This document shows positions 34,224 through 43,160 of a DNA stretch of 64,000 nucleotides, piece after piece (the first letter of the stretch is position 1; every line of letters starts with the position of its first letter). The stretch is from Leucobacter sp. OLIS6 (lineage in GTDB: Bacteria > Actinomycetota > Actinomycetes > Actinomycetales > Microbacteriaceae). The translations under genes were made by a program, and so were the position numbers. The notes beneath the pieces are model-generated. The model worked only from the letters and a program-made list of their open reading frames with translations. It made no database searches and was not told the origin of the DNA. The stretch is from contig NZ_MRAV01000002.1 in the NCBI RefSeq assembly GCF_002752355.1, positions 56,756-120,755 on the forward strand. Reading direction: 5' to 3'.

Positions 34224-34736
34224 GTGACCGATACCGCTGCGCAGACCGAGACGACCGACCGATTCAAGAACGCGTTCCGCCTGCACCCCGCGGGTGTCGC
34301 GCTCGTCTCGGGTGTCGCGCCCGACGGCCCGGTCGGCCTCACGCTCTCATCGGTGGCGTCGGTCAGCGCGGAACCGCCCGTGCTGTCGTTCTCGGTCACG
34401 CGCGCGACCGGCAGCGCCGGTGGGATCCTCAGCGCGCCGAGCTTCGTCGTACACTTCCTGACGAGCGGCCAGCGCGAGGTCGCCGAAGCGTTCGCCCGCA
34501 CCGGCGCCCCCAGGTTCACCGACGAGCAGGGCTGGGAGACGCTGCCGACCGGGGAGCCGTACCTGCCGAGCGCTGCGGTCGCCCTGCGTTGCGTCGCCCG
34601 CGAGGTGCACCCCGTCGGGCCCTCGAACCTGATCCTCGCGGACGTGCTCGAGGTGCTGCCGGGGGCCGATGGCGCGGCGCCGCTGCTCTACCAGGATCGC
34701 CGGTTCCTGTCCTGGGACTCGGTGGTCGAGCTCTGA
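34224..34736 (+). CDS. flavin reductase-like (FMN-binding) protein
   Basis: 170 residues from GTG 34224 (178 from ATG 34200). RFKNAFRLHPAGVALVSGVAPDGPVGLTLSSVASVSAEPPVLSFSV is the beginning of the split-barrel flavin-reductase fold, with the later LTSGQREVAEAFA segment and the C-terminal LLYQDRRF. GGAG at 34216-34219 favours the GTG; the upstream ATG lacks a ribosome site. It would supply reduced FMN to a monooxygenase, none of which is seen nearby. Confidence 0.8.
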   Translation: MTDTAAQTETTDRFKNAFRLHPAGVALVSGVAPDGPVGLTLSSVASVSAEPPVLSFSVTRATGSAGGILSAPSFVVHFLTSGQREVAEAFARTGAPRFTDEQGWETLPTGEPYLPSAAVALRCVAREVHPVGPSNLILADVLEVLPGADGAAPLLYQDRRFLSWDSVVEL

Positions 34737-34742
34737 TCGGGC

Positions 34743-34952
34743 TCAGTGCGGGCTGAGCCTCCGGGCGGCCCACCGCACGACCGCGGGTTCTTCCGATTCG
34801 AAGTGCTCCACGATCTCGCCGCCGTCGCAGCGGCAGAGCGCGATGCGGCAGCGGCGCTCGTCGACCGACTCGACCCGCCAGGTCCCGCCGAAGCCCTCCC
34901 AGCGCTCGATCTCGACCGGAATCGGTTCCGGCAGCGGGGCGGGGCGGGTCAT
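34743..34952 (-). CDS. small conserved-looking protein of unknown function
   Basis: 69 residues, soluble: residues IPVEIERWEGFGGTWRVESV then a Cys-x-Cys (RIALCRCDGG) and FESEEPAVVRWAARR. Codon use is coding-like and it begins 13 bp after the polyphosphate kinase stop, so it is probably the second gene of that transcript. Family not recognised. Confidence 0.55.
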   Translation of the reverse strand: MTRPAPLPEPIPVEIERWEGFGGTWRVESVDERRCRIALCRCDGGEIVEHFESEEPAVVRWAARRLSPH

Positions 34953-34965
34953 CGCGGGATCCTGA

Positions 34966-35922
34966 TCAGCTCCGGCCCGACACCACGGGGAACGTGCCCG
35001 AGGGGGTCTCGCCCTCGTCGTACACGCTCGCGGGCGCGCCGATGATCCGCGGATCGGGGGTGCCGACCACCTTGCGGTCCTTGTCGGGGTAGTCGAACTG
35101 CGACAGCACCCAGCGCATCGCCTCGAGGCGGGCGCGCTTCTTGTCGTTCGACTTGACGACCGTCCACGGTGCCTGCGGGGTGTCCGTGTAGAAGAACATG
35201 GCCTCCTTGGCGGCCGTGTAGTCGTCCCACTTGTCGAGGCTCGCGAGGTCGGTGGGGGACAGCTTCCACTGCTTCACCACGTCCTGCGAGCGCGACATGA
35301 AGCGATCGTGCTGCTCGGCGCGACCCACCGAGAACCAGAACTTGATGAGGTGCACCCCCGACTGCACGAGCATCCGCTCGAACTCGGGCGCGGACCGCGT
35401 GAACTCGAGGTACTCCTGCGGGGTGCAGTAGCCCATGACCCGCTCGACGCCGGCGCGGTTGTACCAGGACCGGTCGAACATGACGATCTCGCCGCCCGAG
35501 GGCAGGTGCTGCACGTAGCGCTGGAAATACCACTGGCTGCGCTCGCGGTCGGTCGGGATCTCGAGCGCCACCACGCGGGCGCCGCGCGGGTTGAGGTGCT
35601 CCATGAAGCGCTTGATCGCGCCGCCCTTGCCCGCGGCATCGCGGCCCTCGAACAGGAGCACGATCTTCTGGCCGCTCTCCTTCACCCAGGCCTGCAGCTT
35701 GAGGAGCTCGATCTGCAGCTTGCGCTTCTCGCGCTCGTAGGCGGACCGCGAGAGTTTCACATCGTAGGGGTAGCCCTGCCGCCAGGGCGCCTCCGGAGAC
35801 ACGTCGAGACGGCGCGGAGCTCCCGCTCGGCGCAGCTCGCCGAGCTCGTCGATCTCGGGCGTGACGTCGATCTGATCGGGGCCTGCAGCGACGAAGCTCG
35901 CGGCGTCCAACGGTTCGCTCAT
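34966..35922 (-). CDS. ppk2: polyphosphate kinase 2 family protein
   Basis: 318 residues. Walker A FEGRDAAGKGGAIKRF, Walker B region MFDRSWYNRAGVERVMGYC and lid-module residues (EIPTDRERSQWYFQRYVQHLP) are those of PPK2 enzymes, which transfer phosphate between polyphosphate and nucleoside di- or triphosphates. YDVKLSRSAYEREKRKLQIELLKLQ precedes the kinase core, as in class I PPK2. ATG 35922 follows GAGGATC; an in-frame GTG 12 nt upstream overlaps that site. Cytosolic. Confidence 0.92.
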   Translation of the reverse strand: MSEPLDAASFVAAGPDQIDVTPEIDELGELRRAGAPRRLDVSPEAPWRQGYPYDVKLSRSAYEREKRKLQIELLKLQAWVKESGQKIVLLFEGRDAAGKGGAIKRFMEHLNPRGARVVALEIPTDRERSQWYFQRYVQHLPSGGEIVMFDRSWYNRAGVERVMGYCTPQEYLEFTRSAPEFERMLVQSGVHLIKFWFSVGRAEQHDRFMSRSQDVVKQWKLSPTDLASLDKWDDYTAAKEAMFFYTDTPQAPWTVVKSNDKKRARLEAMRWVLSQFDYPDKDRKVVGTPDPRIIGAPASVYDEGETPSGTFPVVSGRS

Positions 35923-36007
35923 GGGGATCCTCACGGTCGGGATTCCAGCCTATGCCGATCCCGTGCGTGCGCGGGGCGTGTTCCGGTGAACGGTCGGCGA
36001 CGAGTCG

Positions 36008-36931
36008 TCAGCGGTCGGCGGAGAGCGCCGCGCCGACGGCCGCGGCGGGGGAGTCGCCGTCGAGCAGGCGTACGCGCTCGGCCAGGGCGGCACCGGCGAG
36101 GAACGGGGACGTCGCGGCGCGCGCGTCGAGCTCATTCCGGATCCCCTCGATCAGCGGATCGCCGAGCAGTCGCAGTCCGCCGCCGATGACGATGGCCGAG
36201 GGATCGACCGAGAGCGCGAGCAGCTGCACGCAGTGCGCCGCTCCCGAGACGAGCCGGTCGAAGGCGCGCTGCGCGTCCGGATCACCCGCGGCGATCGCCG
36301 CGAGGAGCACGCGTCCGGGATGCTCGCCACCGGCCGGCCAGGTCCGCTTCAGCGCGGAACCGCTCGCGGCGGTCTCGAGGCAGCCGCGCTGACCGCAGGC
36401 GCAGGGGAGCCCCGCGGAGTCGAAGGGCAGGTGCCCGATCTCGCCGGCGATGCCGGTGCCGCCCCGCCAGGGGACCCCGTCGACGACGACCCCGGCCGCG
36501 AGACCGGTGCCGAGGTTCAGGTAGGCGGCGGTACCGCGCAGGCCCAGCAGCGACACGGCGCCGACCGCGGCGGCGGTCACGTCGTTGTCGAGGGTCACGG
36601 GCAGCCCGATCCGGGCCGAGAGGTCGGGCCCGAGCGCGAGCGATCGGACGCCGAGATTCACAGCGTCGTGCACGATCCCGCTGCTGCGGTCGACGCGCCC
36701 GGGGATCCCGATGCCCACCGATGCGAAGCCGTCGAGCGGCACGCCGGCGCGTTCGGCCAGCGTGCGCACGGCGAGCTCGCTCGAGCGCAGCACCGCGGCC
36801 TCGCCGGGCTCGGTCGGCAGCCGCAGGCTTCCCGTCACCGCGCCCGTGGGATCGAGCGAGATCGCCTCGAGCTTGGTGCCGCCGATGTCGAGACCGATGC
36901 GCGGCCGGGCGGGAGCGACGCCGACGCTCAT
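36008..36931 (-). CDS. ROK-family sugar kinase (N-acetylglucosamine kinase-like)
   Basis: 307 residues. ATP motif GLDIGGTKLEAI, sugar-binding LDNDVTAAAVG, substrate motif GGTGIAGEIGHLP and zinc motif CACGQRGCLE (C-x-C-G-x-x-G-C) are intact. The motifs fit glucokinase, NagK or MurNAc/anhMurNAc-type ROK kinases. It overlaps the NagZ-like gene by 4 bp and closes the operon, so GlcNAc or a muropeptide sugar is the likely substrate. Confidence 0.88.
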   Translation of the reverse strand: MSVGVAPARPRIGLDIGGTKLEAISLDPTGAVTGSLRLPTEPGEAAVLRSSELAVRTLAERAGVPLDGFASVGIGIPGRVDRSSGIVHDAVNLGVRSLALGPDLSARIGLPVTLDNDVTAAAVGAVSLLGLRGTAAYLNLGTGLAAGVVVDGVPWRGGTGIAGEIGHLPFDSAGLPCACGQRGCLETAASGSALKRTWPAGGEHPGRVLLAAIAAGDPDAQRAFDRLVSGAAHCVQLLALSVDPSAIVIGGGLRLLGDPLIEGIRNELDARAATSPFLAGAALAERVRLLDGDSPAAAVGAALSADR

Positions 36932-38463
36932 GCGGCCGGAGCTTCGAGCACGGAGAGCAATGCCGCTCCGACGAGGCGGGACGAGCCGTAGGTCGAGAGG
37001 TCGGCGGGCGACTCGGCGTCGGGCCATCCCATCTCCACCGTGAGCACCGCCGCGCCGCGCTCGCGGAGCGCCGCGATCCCGGCGGCGGCGAAGGAGTGCC
37101 GGTGCAGCTCTCGCCCGATGACGATCACCGCGGGTGCATCAGTCCAGATCCCGGGGGTCTCGGCGTCGACGGGGACCTCCGGGCGGGCGCGGAACGCCTC
37201 GGCGGCCGGGCCGGTGCCGTCGAGCGGCACCGAGGCGGCGGCGAAGGGGCCCCACGGGGCGAAGCCGACGGCCATGTTCGCGACGGTCTCGACGCGCACC
37301 ACGGCGGCGCCCGGATGGGCGCGGAGCCAGCCGTGCGCCCGGTCGGTTCCCGAGAAGGAATCGGCGACGCGCAGCAGCTCGTCCGCGGTCACCGCGTCGC
37401 TCGCCGCGGACTCCGCCGCGAGGTCGGTGAGCGCGTCCCCGTCGATCGGGGGGACGGCCTCCGCGAGCGCGCGAACCCGAGCGGCGGCGTCGCGCACGCG
37501 CGCTGCCGAGAGCTCCCCGGCCTCGACCGCGGCGAGGATCCGATCCTCGATCTCGGTGAGCTGGGCGGGGGTCGTGCCGGGTCCGATGCAGAGCAGGTCG
37601 CAGCCGGCCGCGAGCGCCCGTGCGGCCGCAGCCGGGATCCCGATCTCGCCGCTGGCTCCGCGCATGTCGAGCGCGTCGGACACCACGACGCCGTCGAAGC
37701 CGAGGCGCTTGCGCAGGATCCCCTGCAGGATCGTGCGGCTGAACGTCGCCGGGGCGTCGGGGTCGACGCGGGGGAGCAGGATGTGGGACGACATGATCGT
37801 CCGCGCGCCGGCCGCGATGGCCGAGCGGAAGGGGACGAGCTCGCGCTGCTCGAGCACCTCGGGCGCGACGTCCACCACGGGCAGCGCCAGGTGGCTGTCC
37901 TGCGCGGTGTCGCCGTGCCCGGGGAAGTGCTTGGGGCAGGTCGCGACGCCCGCGGCCTGCGCGCCGCGCACCCACGCCGCGACGTGCGCGGCCGCGCGCT
38001 CGGGGTCGGACGAGAAGCTGCGGGTGCCGATCACGGGGTTGCGGGGGTTCGCGTTCACATCGGAGTCGGGAGCGAGCACGAGCGAGGCGCCGGCGCTGCG
38101 CACCGCGCGGGCGACCCGGGCGCCGATCTCGGCCGTGTAGTCGAGGTCGTCGATGCGGCCGAGGACCGCGGCGCCCGGATAGGGGGCGCCGTCCACGTAG
38201 TGCAGGCGGGTGACCTCGCCGCCCTCCTCGTCGATGGCGACGAGCGCGTCCGGACGGGCCTCGCGCAGCGAGCGGCCGAGCGCCCGCAGCTGATCGGCAT
38301 CGCGCACGTTCTCACCGTAGATGCAGACCGAGTGCAGGCCGTCGCGCAGCGCATCTCGGATCCACTCGGGCGCCTCGAGGCCCGGGAATCCCGGCATCAG
38401 GGTCGCGCGCACTTCGGCGCGGAGCCCCTCGGCGGGCTGGAGGGCCGTGCTCCGCGCGCTCAT
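36928..38463 (-). CDS. glycoside hydrolase family 3 beta-N-acetylglucosaminidase (NagZ-like)
   Basis: 511 residues. VAIDEEGGEVTRLH, the NagZ loop KHFPGHGDTAQDSHLALP (with the Asp-His general acid/base pair) and the nucleophile region GVVVSDALDM define the NagZ-like branch of GH3. It has an additional ~170-residue C-terminal domain compared with E. coli NagZ. No signal peptide, hence cytosolic. It would cleave imported GlcNAc-containing disaccharides; overlaps on both sides (ATGA) place it between permease and kinase genes. Confidence 0.9.
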   Translation of the reverse strand: MSARSTALQPAEGLRAEVRATLMPGFPGLEAPEWIRDALRDGLHSVCIYGENVRDADQLRALGRSLREARPDALVAIDEEGGEVTRLHYVDGAPYPGAAVLGRIDDLDYTAEIGARVARAVRSAGASLVLAPDSDVNANPRNPVIGTRSFSSDPERAAAHVAAWVRGAQAAGVATCPKHFPGHGDTAQDSHLALPVVDVAPEVLEQRELVPFRSAIAAGARTIMSSHILLPRVDPDAPATFSRTILQGILRKRLGFDGVVVSDALDMRGASGEIGIPAAAARALAAGCDLLCIGPGTTPAQLTEIEDRILAAVEAGELSAARVRDAAARVRALAEAVPPIDGDALTDLAAESAASDAVTADELLRVADSFSGTDRAHGWLRAHPGAAVVRVETVANMAVGFAPWGPFAAASVPLDGTGPAAEAFRARPEVPVDAETPGIWTDAPAVIVIGRELHRHSFAAAGIAALRERGAAVLTVEMGWPDAESPADLSTYGSSRLVGAALLSVLEAPAA

Positions 38464-39359
38464 CCCTTGACCGCCCCGCTGACGAGACCGCTGGTCATGC
38501 GACCCTGCACGAACAGGAAGAAGATGATGACGGGGATCGCGACGAGGGTCGACGCGGCCATCACCTGACCCCAGTCGATGGTGCGCGAGGCCGACTGCTG
38601 CACGAAACCGCGCAGCCAGAGCGGCAGCGTGTGCGACTCGGAGTTCTGCAGGATCACCAGCGCCACCGTGAACTCGTTCCAGGCCTGCAGGAACGCGTAG
38701 ACGCCGCTCGCCACGAGGCCCGGGGCGAGCAGGGGGAAGGTGATGCGCAGGAAGGCCTGCGTGCGGCTCAGGCCGTCCACCATCGCCGCCTCCTCGAGGT
38801 CGGCGGGGACGCCGGCGACGAAGCCGCGCAGCATCCAGATCGTGAACGGCACCACGGCCGCGATGTAGATGATGCTGACGCCGATCACCGAGTTGAGGAG
38901 GTTCAGCGAGTCCATCAGCTTGTACTGCGCGATGAACATGCCCTCGGCGGGGAGCATCTGGATGAAGAGCACGGCGAGCACGAAGCTGCGGCGGCCCTTG
39001 AACCGGAAACGGCTGATCGCGAGGGCCGCGAGGAACGCGAAGGCGAGGCAGACGATCACGGTGACCAGTGCGATGAGGACGCTCATGCCGAGCGCGGGGA
39101 AGAACGTTCCGCCGTCGAGGATCTTCGCGAAGTTGGCGAAGGAACCGCCGAACGGCAGCAGGGTCGGAGTGGTCTGATCGAGCGTCACCGCCGGCAGCAG
39201 CGACGAGTTCAACATCCAGTAGACGGGGAACACCCAGATCGCCGAGAGCACGACGCCGAGCACGGCGAAGAGCGTCCGGGCGGTGCGGCGGCTGGTGCCG
39301 CGACGGCTGGCGCCGCGACGGCCGATGGCGGTGGCGGTGCGGGGCGCTGCGATGCTCAT
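38460..39359 (-). CDS. carbohydrate ABC transporter permease, MalG family
   Basis: 299 residues, six helices. The EAA loop reads EEAAMVDGLSRTQAFLRITFPLLAPGL and the protein ends in the typical GRMTSGLVSGAVKG. The basic N-terminus is cytosolic. It overlaps both neighbours by 4 bp. Confidence 0.93.
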   Translation of the reverse strand: MSIAAPRTATAIGRRGASRRGTSRRTARTLFAVLGVVLSAIWVFPVYWMLNSSLLPAVTLDQTTPTLLPFGGSFANFAKILDGGTFFPALGMSVLIALVTVIVCLAFAFLAALAISRFRFKGRRSFVLAVLFIQMLPAEGMFIAQYKLMDSLNLLNSVIGVSIIYIAAVVPFTIWMLRGFVAGVPADLEEAAMVDGLSRTQAFLRITFPLLAPGLVASGVYAFLQAWNEFTVALVILQNSESHTLPLWLRGFVQQSASRTIDWGQVMAASTLVAIPVIIFFLFVQGRMTSGLVSGAVKG

Positions 39360-40276
39360 CGTCCCTCGTCCTCCTTGATCAGATTGCGGACATAAGCCCA
39401 GCTGAGGGCGATGGTGAGCAGCAGGACGAAGATCGACATTGCGCTCGCCATCGCGAAGTCGCTGGATCCGATCCCGAGCTGGTAGATGTACGTGCCGAGC
39501 ACGTCGGTCTGGCTAGCGATCGAGCCGCGATCCTGCAGCATCTTGATCTGCGTGAAGACGCGCAGGTCCCAGATGATCTGGAGCAGCATGACGATACCGA
39601 GCACCGGCTTGATGACCGGGAGGATGATGAGGCGCAGACGCTGCCAGGCGGAGGCTCCGTCCATCTGAGCGGCCTCGAGCACCTCGCCGGGCACCTGGGT
39701 GAGGCCGGCGTAGATCGAGAACGCGACGAAGGGGACGCTCATCCAGGTCACGACGATGAGCGCGACCAGGAAGAACGAGAGCGGGTTCTGCAGCCAGTTG
39801 TGGCCGTCGAAGGGGAGTCCGAGACCGGTGAGCACCCAGTTCACGAGGCCGCGGCGCCAGTCGAAGATCCAGTTCCAGATGGTCATGGCGGCGACGACGG
39901 GGGTGGCCCAGGCGAGCAGCAGCGAGATCTGCAGGGTGATCCGCACCCAGGTCGCCGCGGCCTGCATGAGCAGCGCGAGACCGAGGCCGACGGCCATGGT
40001 GACGGCGGCCGTGATCAGGCAGAACAGGACCGAGCGGATCACGACGATCCACGTCTCGGCGGAGGTGAACAGCTCGGCGTAGTTCGCGAACCAGACGAAC
40101 TCCGGCGGCTTGCCGAACTGCTGCGCGAGGCCGAAGTGCTGCATCGAGGTGATCAGCTGCCACACGATGGGGTAGCCGAGCGCGAGCAGCACGATGAGGG
40201 TCGCCGGGAGCAGCAGCGCGTACGGCACGAACGTCGACGGACGGCGCGGCTTGCGAACGGTGGGTTCGGAACTCAT
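39356..40276 (-). CDS. carbohydrate ABC transporter permease, MalF family
   Basis: 306 residues with six helices; EAA loop LEAAQMDGASAWQRLRLIILPVIKPVL. The ATG at 40276 follows an AAGAAAGG site. It pairs with the MalG-type permease. Between it and the binding-protein gene lies a 217-bp gap filled by palindromic repeats. Confidence 0.93.
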   Translation of the reverse strand: MSSEPTVRKPRRPSTFVPYALLLPATLIVLLALGYPIVWQLITSMQHFGLAQQFGKPPEFVWFANYAELFTSAETWIVVIRSVLFCLITAAVTMAVGLGLALLMQAAATWVRITLQISLLLAWATPVVAAMTIWNWIFDWRRGLVNWVLTGLGLPFDGHNWLQNPLSFFLVALIVVTWMSVPFVAFSIYAGLTQVPGEVLEAAQMDGASAWQRLRLIILPVIKPVLGIVMLLQIIWDLRVFTQIKMLQDRGSIASQTDVLGTYIYQLGIGSSDFAMASAMSIFVLLLTIALSWAYVRNLIKEDEGR

Positions 40277-40308
40277 CGAGCGGCCTTTCTTGGTGGGGTG
40301 CGGAAGGA

Positions 40309-40490
40309 GGTCGTCATCCTGCGCGACGGAGCGTGGTCGTCATCCTGCGCGACGGAGGAGTCGCAGGATCCCGGGACCGGGCCGGGATCCTGCGACTCGC
40401 TGCGCTCGCGCAGGATGACGCTGAGGGCTACGCCCTCGAGATCCTGCGACTCGTTCCTCGCGCAGGATGACGCTGAGGTCTACGCCCTCG
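40309..40490. repeat. REP-like palindromic repeat block
   Basis: Two direct copies of GGTCGTCATCCTGCGCGACG (40309-40331, 40335-40357). A perfect 17-bp inverted repeat follows (40358-40374 / 40382-40398, arm GAGTCGCAGGATCCCGG), then two 34-bp direct copies (40405-40438, 40457-40490) starting CTCGCGCAGGATGACG, which is partly the reverse of the first motif. Repeated GTCATCCTGCG/CGCAGGATGAC units can fold into several hairpins. It occupies nearly the whole gap between the binding-protein and permease genes. Confidence 0.8.
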
Positions 40491-40493
40491 GCA

Positions 40494-41843
40494 TCACTTC
40501 TGGTTGAGCAGCGCGTCGAGCTTGGCGTTGGTGTCCTTCGCCAGCTTCTCGAGATCGTTCGAATCGCGGATCTGCGAGAAGAACTCCTCCATGATGTTCT
40601 TCGCCTCGATCGACGCCCACCCCGGCGCGGCCGGGGTCAGCTTCGAGTTCGAGGCAGACTCGACGAGGGCCTTCGCGAACTGGTCGTCGCCGAGCGAGGA
40701 GGTGTACTCCTGGTTCGCCGGGCCGAGACCGTTCTTGCCGAGCATCTCCTGGTACTCCTTGGAGAAGATGATCCGCATCAGGTCCTTGGAGAGCGCGGGC
40801 TCCTTGGTCGCGGCCGAGATGCCGATGTTCGAGCCGCCGGCGAAGACCGGGGCGGGCTTGCCGTCGTTGCCCGGGAGCACGAAGGTGCCGAAGACGGCGT
40901 CGTTCCAGACGCGGGTCGGCTCGCCCTTGTCGTCCTTCTTCAGATCGCCGATCGACCAGTGCGCCCAGCCCGGCGCCATGATCGTGGCGGCGCTCAGCGA
41001 CAGGTTCTGCGTGACCTGGCCGGCCTCGTCCTTGACCTCGTCCGAGTCGTTGAGGAACTGGTACTGGTTCGCATCCTTGGCGTCGTTCGGGGCCTTCGAA
41101 GCGGTGCGGTAGAGCTCCTGCAGCTGCTGGAGGCCCTTCAGCGACTCGGGGGAGTCGAGGGTGGCCTTCCACTTGCCGTCCTTCAGCTGCGCGATGTCGC
41201 CGCCGTTGGCGAAGATCCACGAGATGCCGTCGCGCCAGTCCTGGCCGCCCAGGTAGAAGCCCGAGAAGTTCTTGATCCCCTTCGGGTTCTTCTCGGCGAT
41301 CGTCTTGACCGCCGCGTTGAACTCGTCGAGGGTCTTGGGCACCTGCTGGCCCGCGGCGCTCCAGATGTCCTTGCGCATGAACATGTGGCGCGACCCGAAG
41401 TAGTAGGGGAGCGTGTAGTTCTTGCCGTCGACCTTGCCGGCGTCGACGAACGACTGCAGCAGGTTCTTGCCGCCGAGCTCGTCGTACATGTCGCTCACGT
41501 CGAGGAACGCGCCGACGTTGGTGAAGGTCGGCGACTGGGTGTTGCCGATCTCGGTGACGTCGGGGGTGTTGTTCTTGTCGGGCAGCGAGGTGGTCAGCTT
41601 GGTGACGATGTCGCCCCAGGTCTGCTCCTCGATCTTGAGCTCGGCCCCGGTCTTCTTCGTGAACTCCTTCTTGAGGTAGTCGCGGAGTTCCTGGGGGGTG
41701 TCGGCGCCGATCACCCACATGGTGATCGACTTGCCCTTGTTGTCGCTGCCCGCGGTGTTCGCGCTGCCCTGCGAGCAGCCCGAGAGCACGAGAGCGGAAG
41801 CGACGGCCGCGGCGGCGAGGCCGACGAGCGTTCTCTTCTTCAT
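40494..41843 (-). CDS. carbohydrate ABC transporter substrate-binding lipoprotein
   Basis: 449 residues. Lipoprotein signal (MKKRTLVGLAAAAVASALV, lipobox LSGC) and a MalE-type family 1 binding domain (ITMWVIGADTPQELRDYLKKEF, TPDVTEIGNT, LPYYFGSRHMFMRKD). It is related by context to receptors for N-acetylglucosamine or chitobiose. AAGGAATCACC precedes the ATG. First structural gene behind the ROK repressor gene. Confidence 0.92.
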   Translation of the reverse strand: MKKRTLVGLAAAAVASALVLSGCSQGSANTAGSDNKGKSITMWVIGADTPQELRDYLKKEFTKKTGAELKIEEQTWGDIVTKLTTSLPDKNNTPDVTEIGNTQSPTFTNVGAFLDVSDMYDELGGKNLLQSFVDAGKVDGKNYTLPYYFGSRHMFMRKDIWSAAGQQVPKTLDEFNAAVKTIAEKNPKGIKNFSGFYLGGQDWRDGISWIFANGGDIAQLKDGKWKATLDSPESLKGLQQLQELYRTASKAPNDAKDANQYQFLNDSDEVKDEAGQVTQNLSLSAATIMAPGWAHWSIGDLKKDDKGEPTRVWNDAVFGTFVLPGNDGKPAPVFAGGSNIGISAATKEPALSKDLMRIIFSKEYQEMLGKNGLGPANQEYTSSLGDDQFAKALVESASNSKLTPAAPGWASIEAKNIMEEFFSQIRDSNDLEKLAKDTNAKLDALLNQK

Positions 41844-41938
41844 GGTGATTCCTTTCTGGGGTGCGGTTCCGGCGGTGCCGGTCCGCGAGGTGTTGCGTCG
41901 GTGAGGTCTGCGCCCGAGGCCTGGGCCCGGGCGGTGGA

Positions 41939-43099
41939 TCAGGTGATGCCGAGCTGCGCCTGCAGCACGAGGGCCGTGGCGCCGCGCAGGATCAGATCGG
42001 CGCCCTGGGAACTGGTGCGGATGACGAGTCCGCGGTGCGACTCGGGGAGCGTGCGCCGCTGGAGGATCTCGAGCGTGGCGTCGGCGAGCACGTCGCCGAC
42101 GAGCTCCTGAGGGCCGGAGAGGACGATCTCGGAGAGGTTCAGAGCGCCGACGACGGGCGCGAGCACCGTGCCGAGGCGCTGCCCCGCCTCGCGGAGCACG
42201 CGCTCGCGCCCGTCGTCGCCGGCTTCCGCGAGCGCGGTCGTGAGTCCGGGGACCGACAGCCAGTGCTCGAGCACCTGCTCGCGGGAGTAGGGGGCGTCGA
42301 GCCGGAGGTCGGAACCGACCATCACCTGCCCGATCTCGCCGCCGGCGAAGCTGCTGCCCACGACCGGCACGCCGCCGACGATCAGCCCGGAGCCGAGGCC
42401 GTGACCGATGGCGATGAGCATGAGGTCGTCGCCCGCGCCGCCGAAGTTGTGCTCGGCCAGCACACCGGCGTTGCCGTCGTTGGCGACGACGGTGGGAAGG
42501 CCCGTGCGCTCCTGCAGGATCCGCTGGAGCGGCACGTCGGCCCAGCCGAGGTTCGGGGCGGTGCGCACGGTACCCGCGTCGTCGACGACGCCCGGGGTCC
42601 CGACGCCGAGGCCGAGCAGCGAGAGCTCGGTGCGTGCGATGAGCTCTCCCGCGAGGGCGACCGCGCGCTCGACCGCGGCGTCGCCGACCGCGCCCTCGAG
42701 CGGTGCGTCGGCGCGGTGCAGGATCCTGCCGTCGAGGTCGAGCACGGCGCCGCGGAACCGGCGGTGGTCGCTGAGGTCGAGGCTGACGATCGCGCGCGTG
42801 GTGCGCGCGAGGTCCACGAGCATGGCGGGCTTGCCGGGGCCGGTGACCTCGCGGGTGCCGAGCTCGAGCATGAGGCCCTCGGCGGTGAGCTCGGAGACGA
42901 GGTCGGAGACGGTGACCTTGGTGAGCTGCGTCGCCCGGGCGATGTCGGCCCGGCTGGCGGGGCCGCTGCGGTAGACCGTCTGGAGCACGAGGGTGCGGTT
43001 GTGCCGTCGCGCGTCGCCGGGGAGCGCCTTCGCTCCGACGCGGAGCGCGCCGGGGGCACGCCGAGCGGGTGCGGAAGAGCGCTGCGTTGCGGGGTCCAT
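41939..43099 (-). CDS. ROK-family transcriptional regulator (NagC/XylR-like)
   Basis: 386 residues. An N-terminal winged helix (RTLVLQTVYRSGPASRADIARATQLTKVTVSDLVSELTAEGLML region) is joined to a ROK sugar-binding domain (VSLDLSDHRRFRGAVLDLDG, VVANDGNAG, FAGGEIGQV). The zinc motif is absent and kinase residues are not maintained, as in regulators. It precedes the sugar transporter operon in the same direction with a 95-bp gap. An operator-like palindrome overlaps its own promoter, so it probably represses the whole cluster until an amino sugar binds. Confidence 0.9.
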   Translation of the reverse strand: MDPATQRSSAPARRAPGALRVGAKALPGDARRHNRTLVLQTVYRSGPASRADIARATQLTKVTVSDLVSELTAEGLMLELGTREVTGPGKPAMLVDLARTTRAIVSLDLSDHRRFRGAVLDLDGRILHRADAPLEGAVGDAAVERAVALAGELIARTELSLLGLGVGTPGVVDDAGTVRTAPNLGWADVPLQRILQERTGLPTVVANDGNAGVLAEHNFGGAGDDLMLIAIGHGLGSGLIVGGVPVVGSSFAGGEIGQVMVGSDLRLDAPYSREQVLEHWLSVPGLTTALAEAGDDGRERVLREAGQRLGTVLAPVVGALNLSEIVLSGPQELVGDVLADATLEILQRRTLPESHRGLVIRTSSQGADLILRGATALVLQAQLGIT

Positions 43100-43104
43100 G
43101 CGAG

Positions 43105-43125
43105 TTAGTAAAGCGTACAAACTAA
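43105..43125. promoter_or_regulatory. ROK-regulator operator
   Basis: TTAGT-N11-ACTAA imperfect palindrome centred on the TACGCT -10 box (43112-43117, minus strand) of the ROK gene; the TTAGTTTG/CAAACTAA style resembles XylR/NagC-family sites. Binding would repress the regulator and its downstream operon. Confidence 0.55.
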
Positions 43126-43138
43126 TATTGAGCAATAT
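43125..43138. promoter_or_regulatory. ATATTG-AG-CAATAT palindrome
   Basis: Perfect 6-bp inverted arms with a 2-nt spacer, abutting the ROK operator on its upstream side. It may be a second regulator site or part of the same one. Confidence 0.4.
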
Positions 43139-43160
43139 CGGTCGCGGAGATTTCCGTTCC

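Noticed and set aside
40309..40490. CRISPR array
   Set aside because: Only two direct copies of each unit, inverted copies present, no regular unique spacers, no cas genes.
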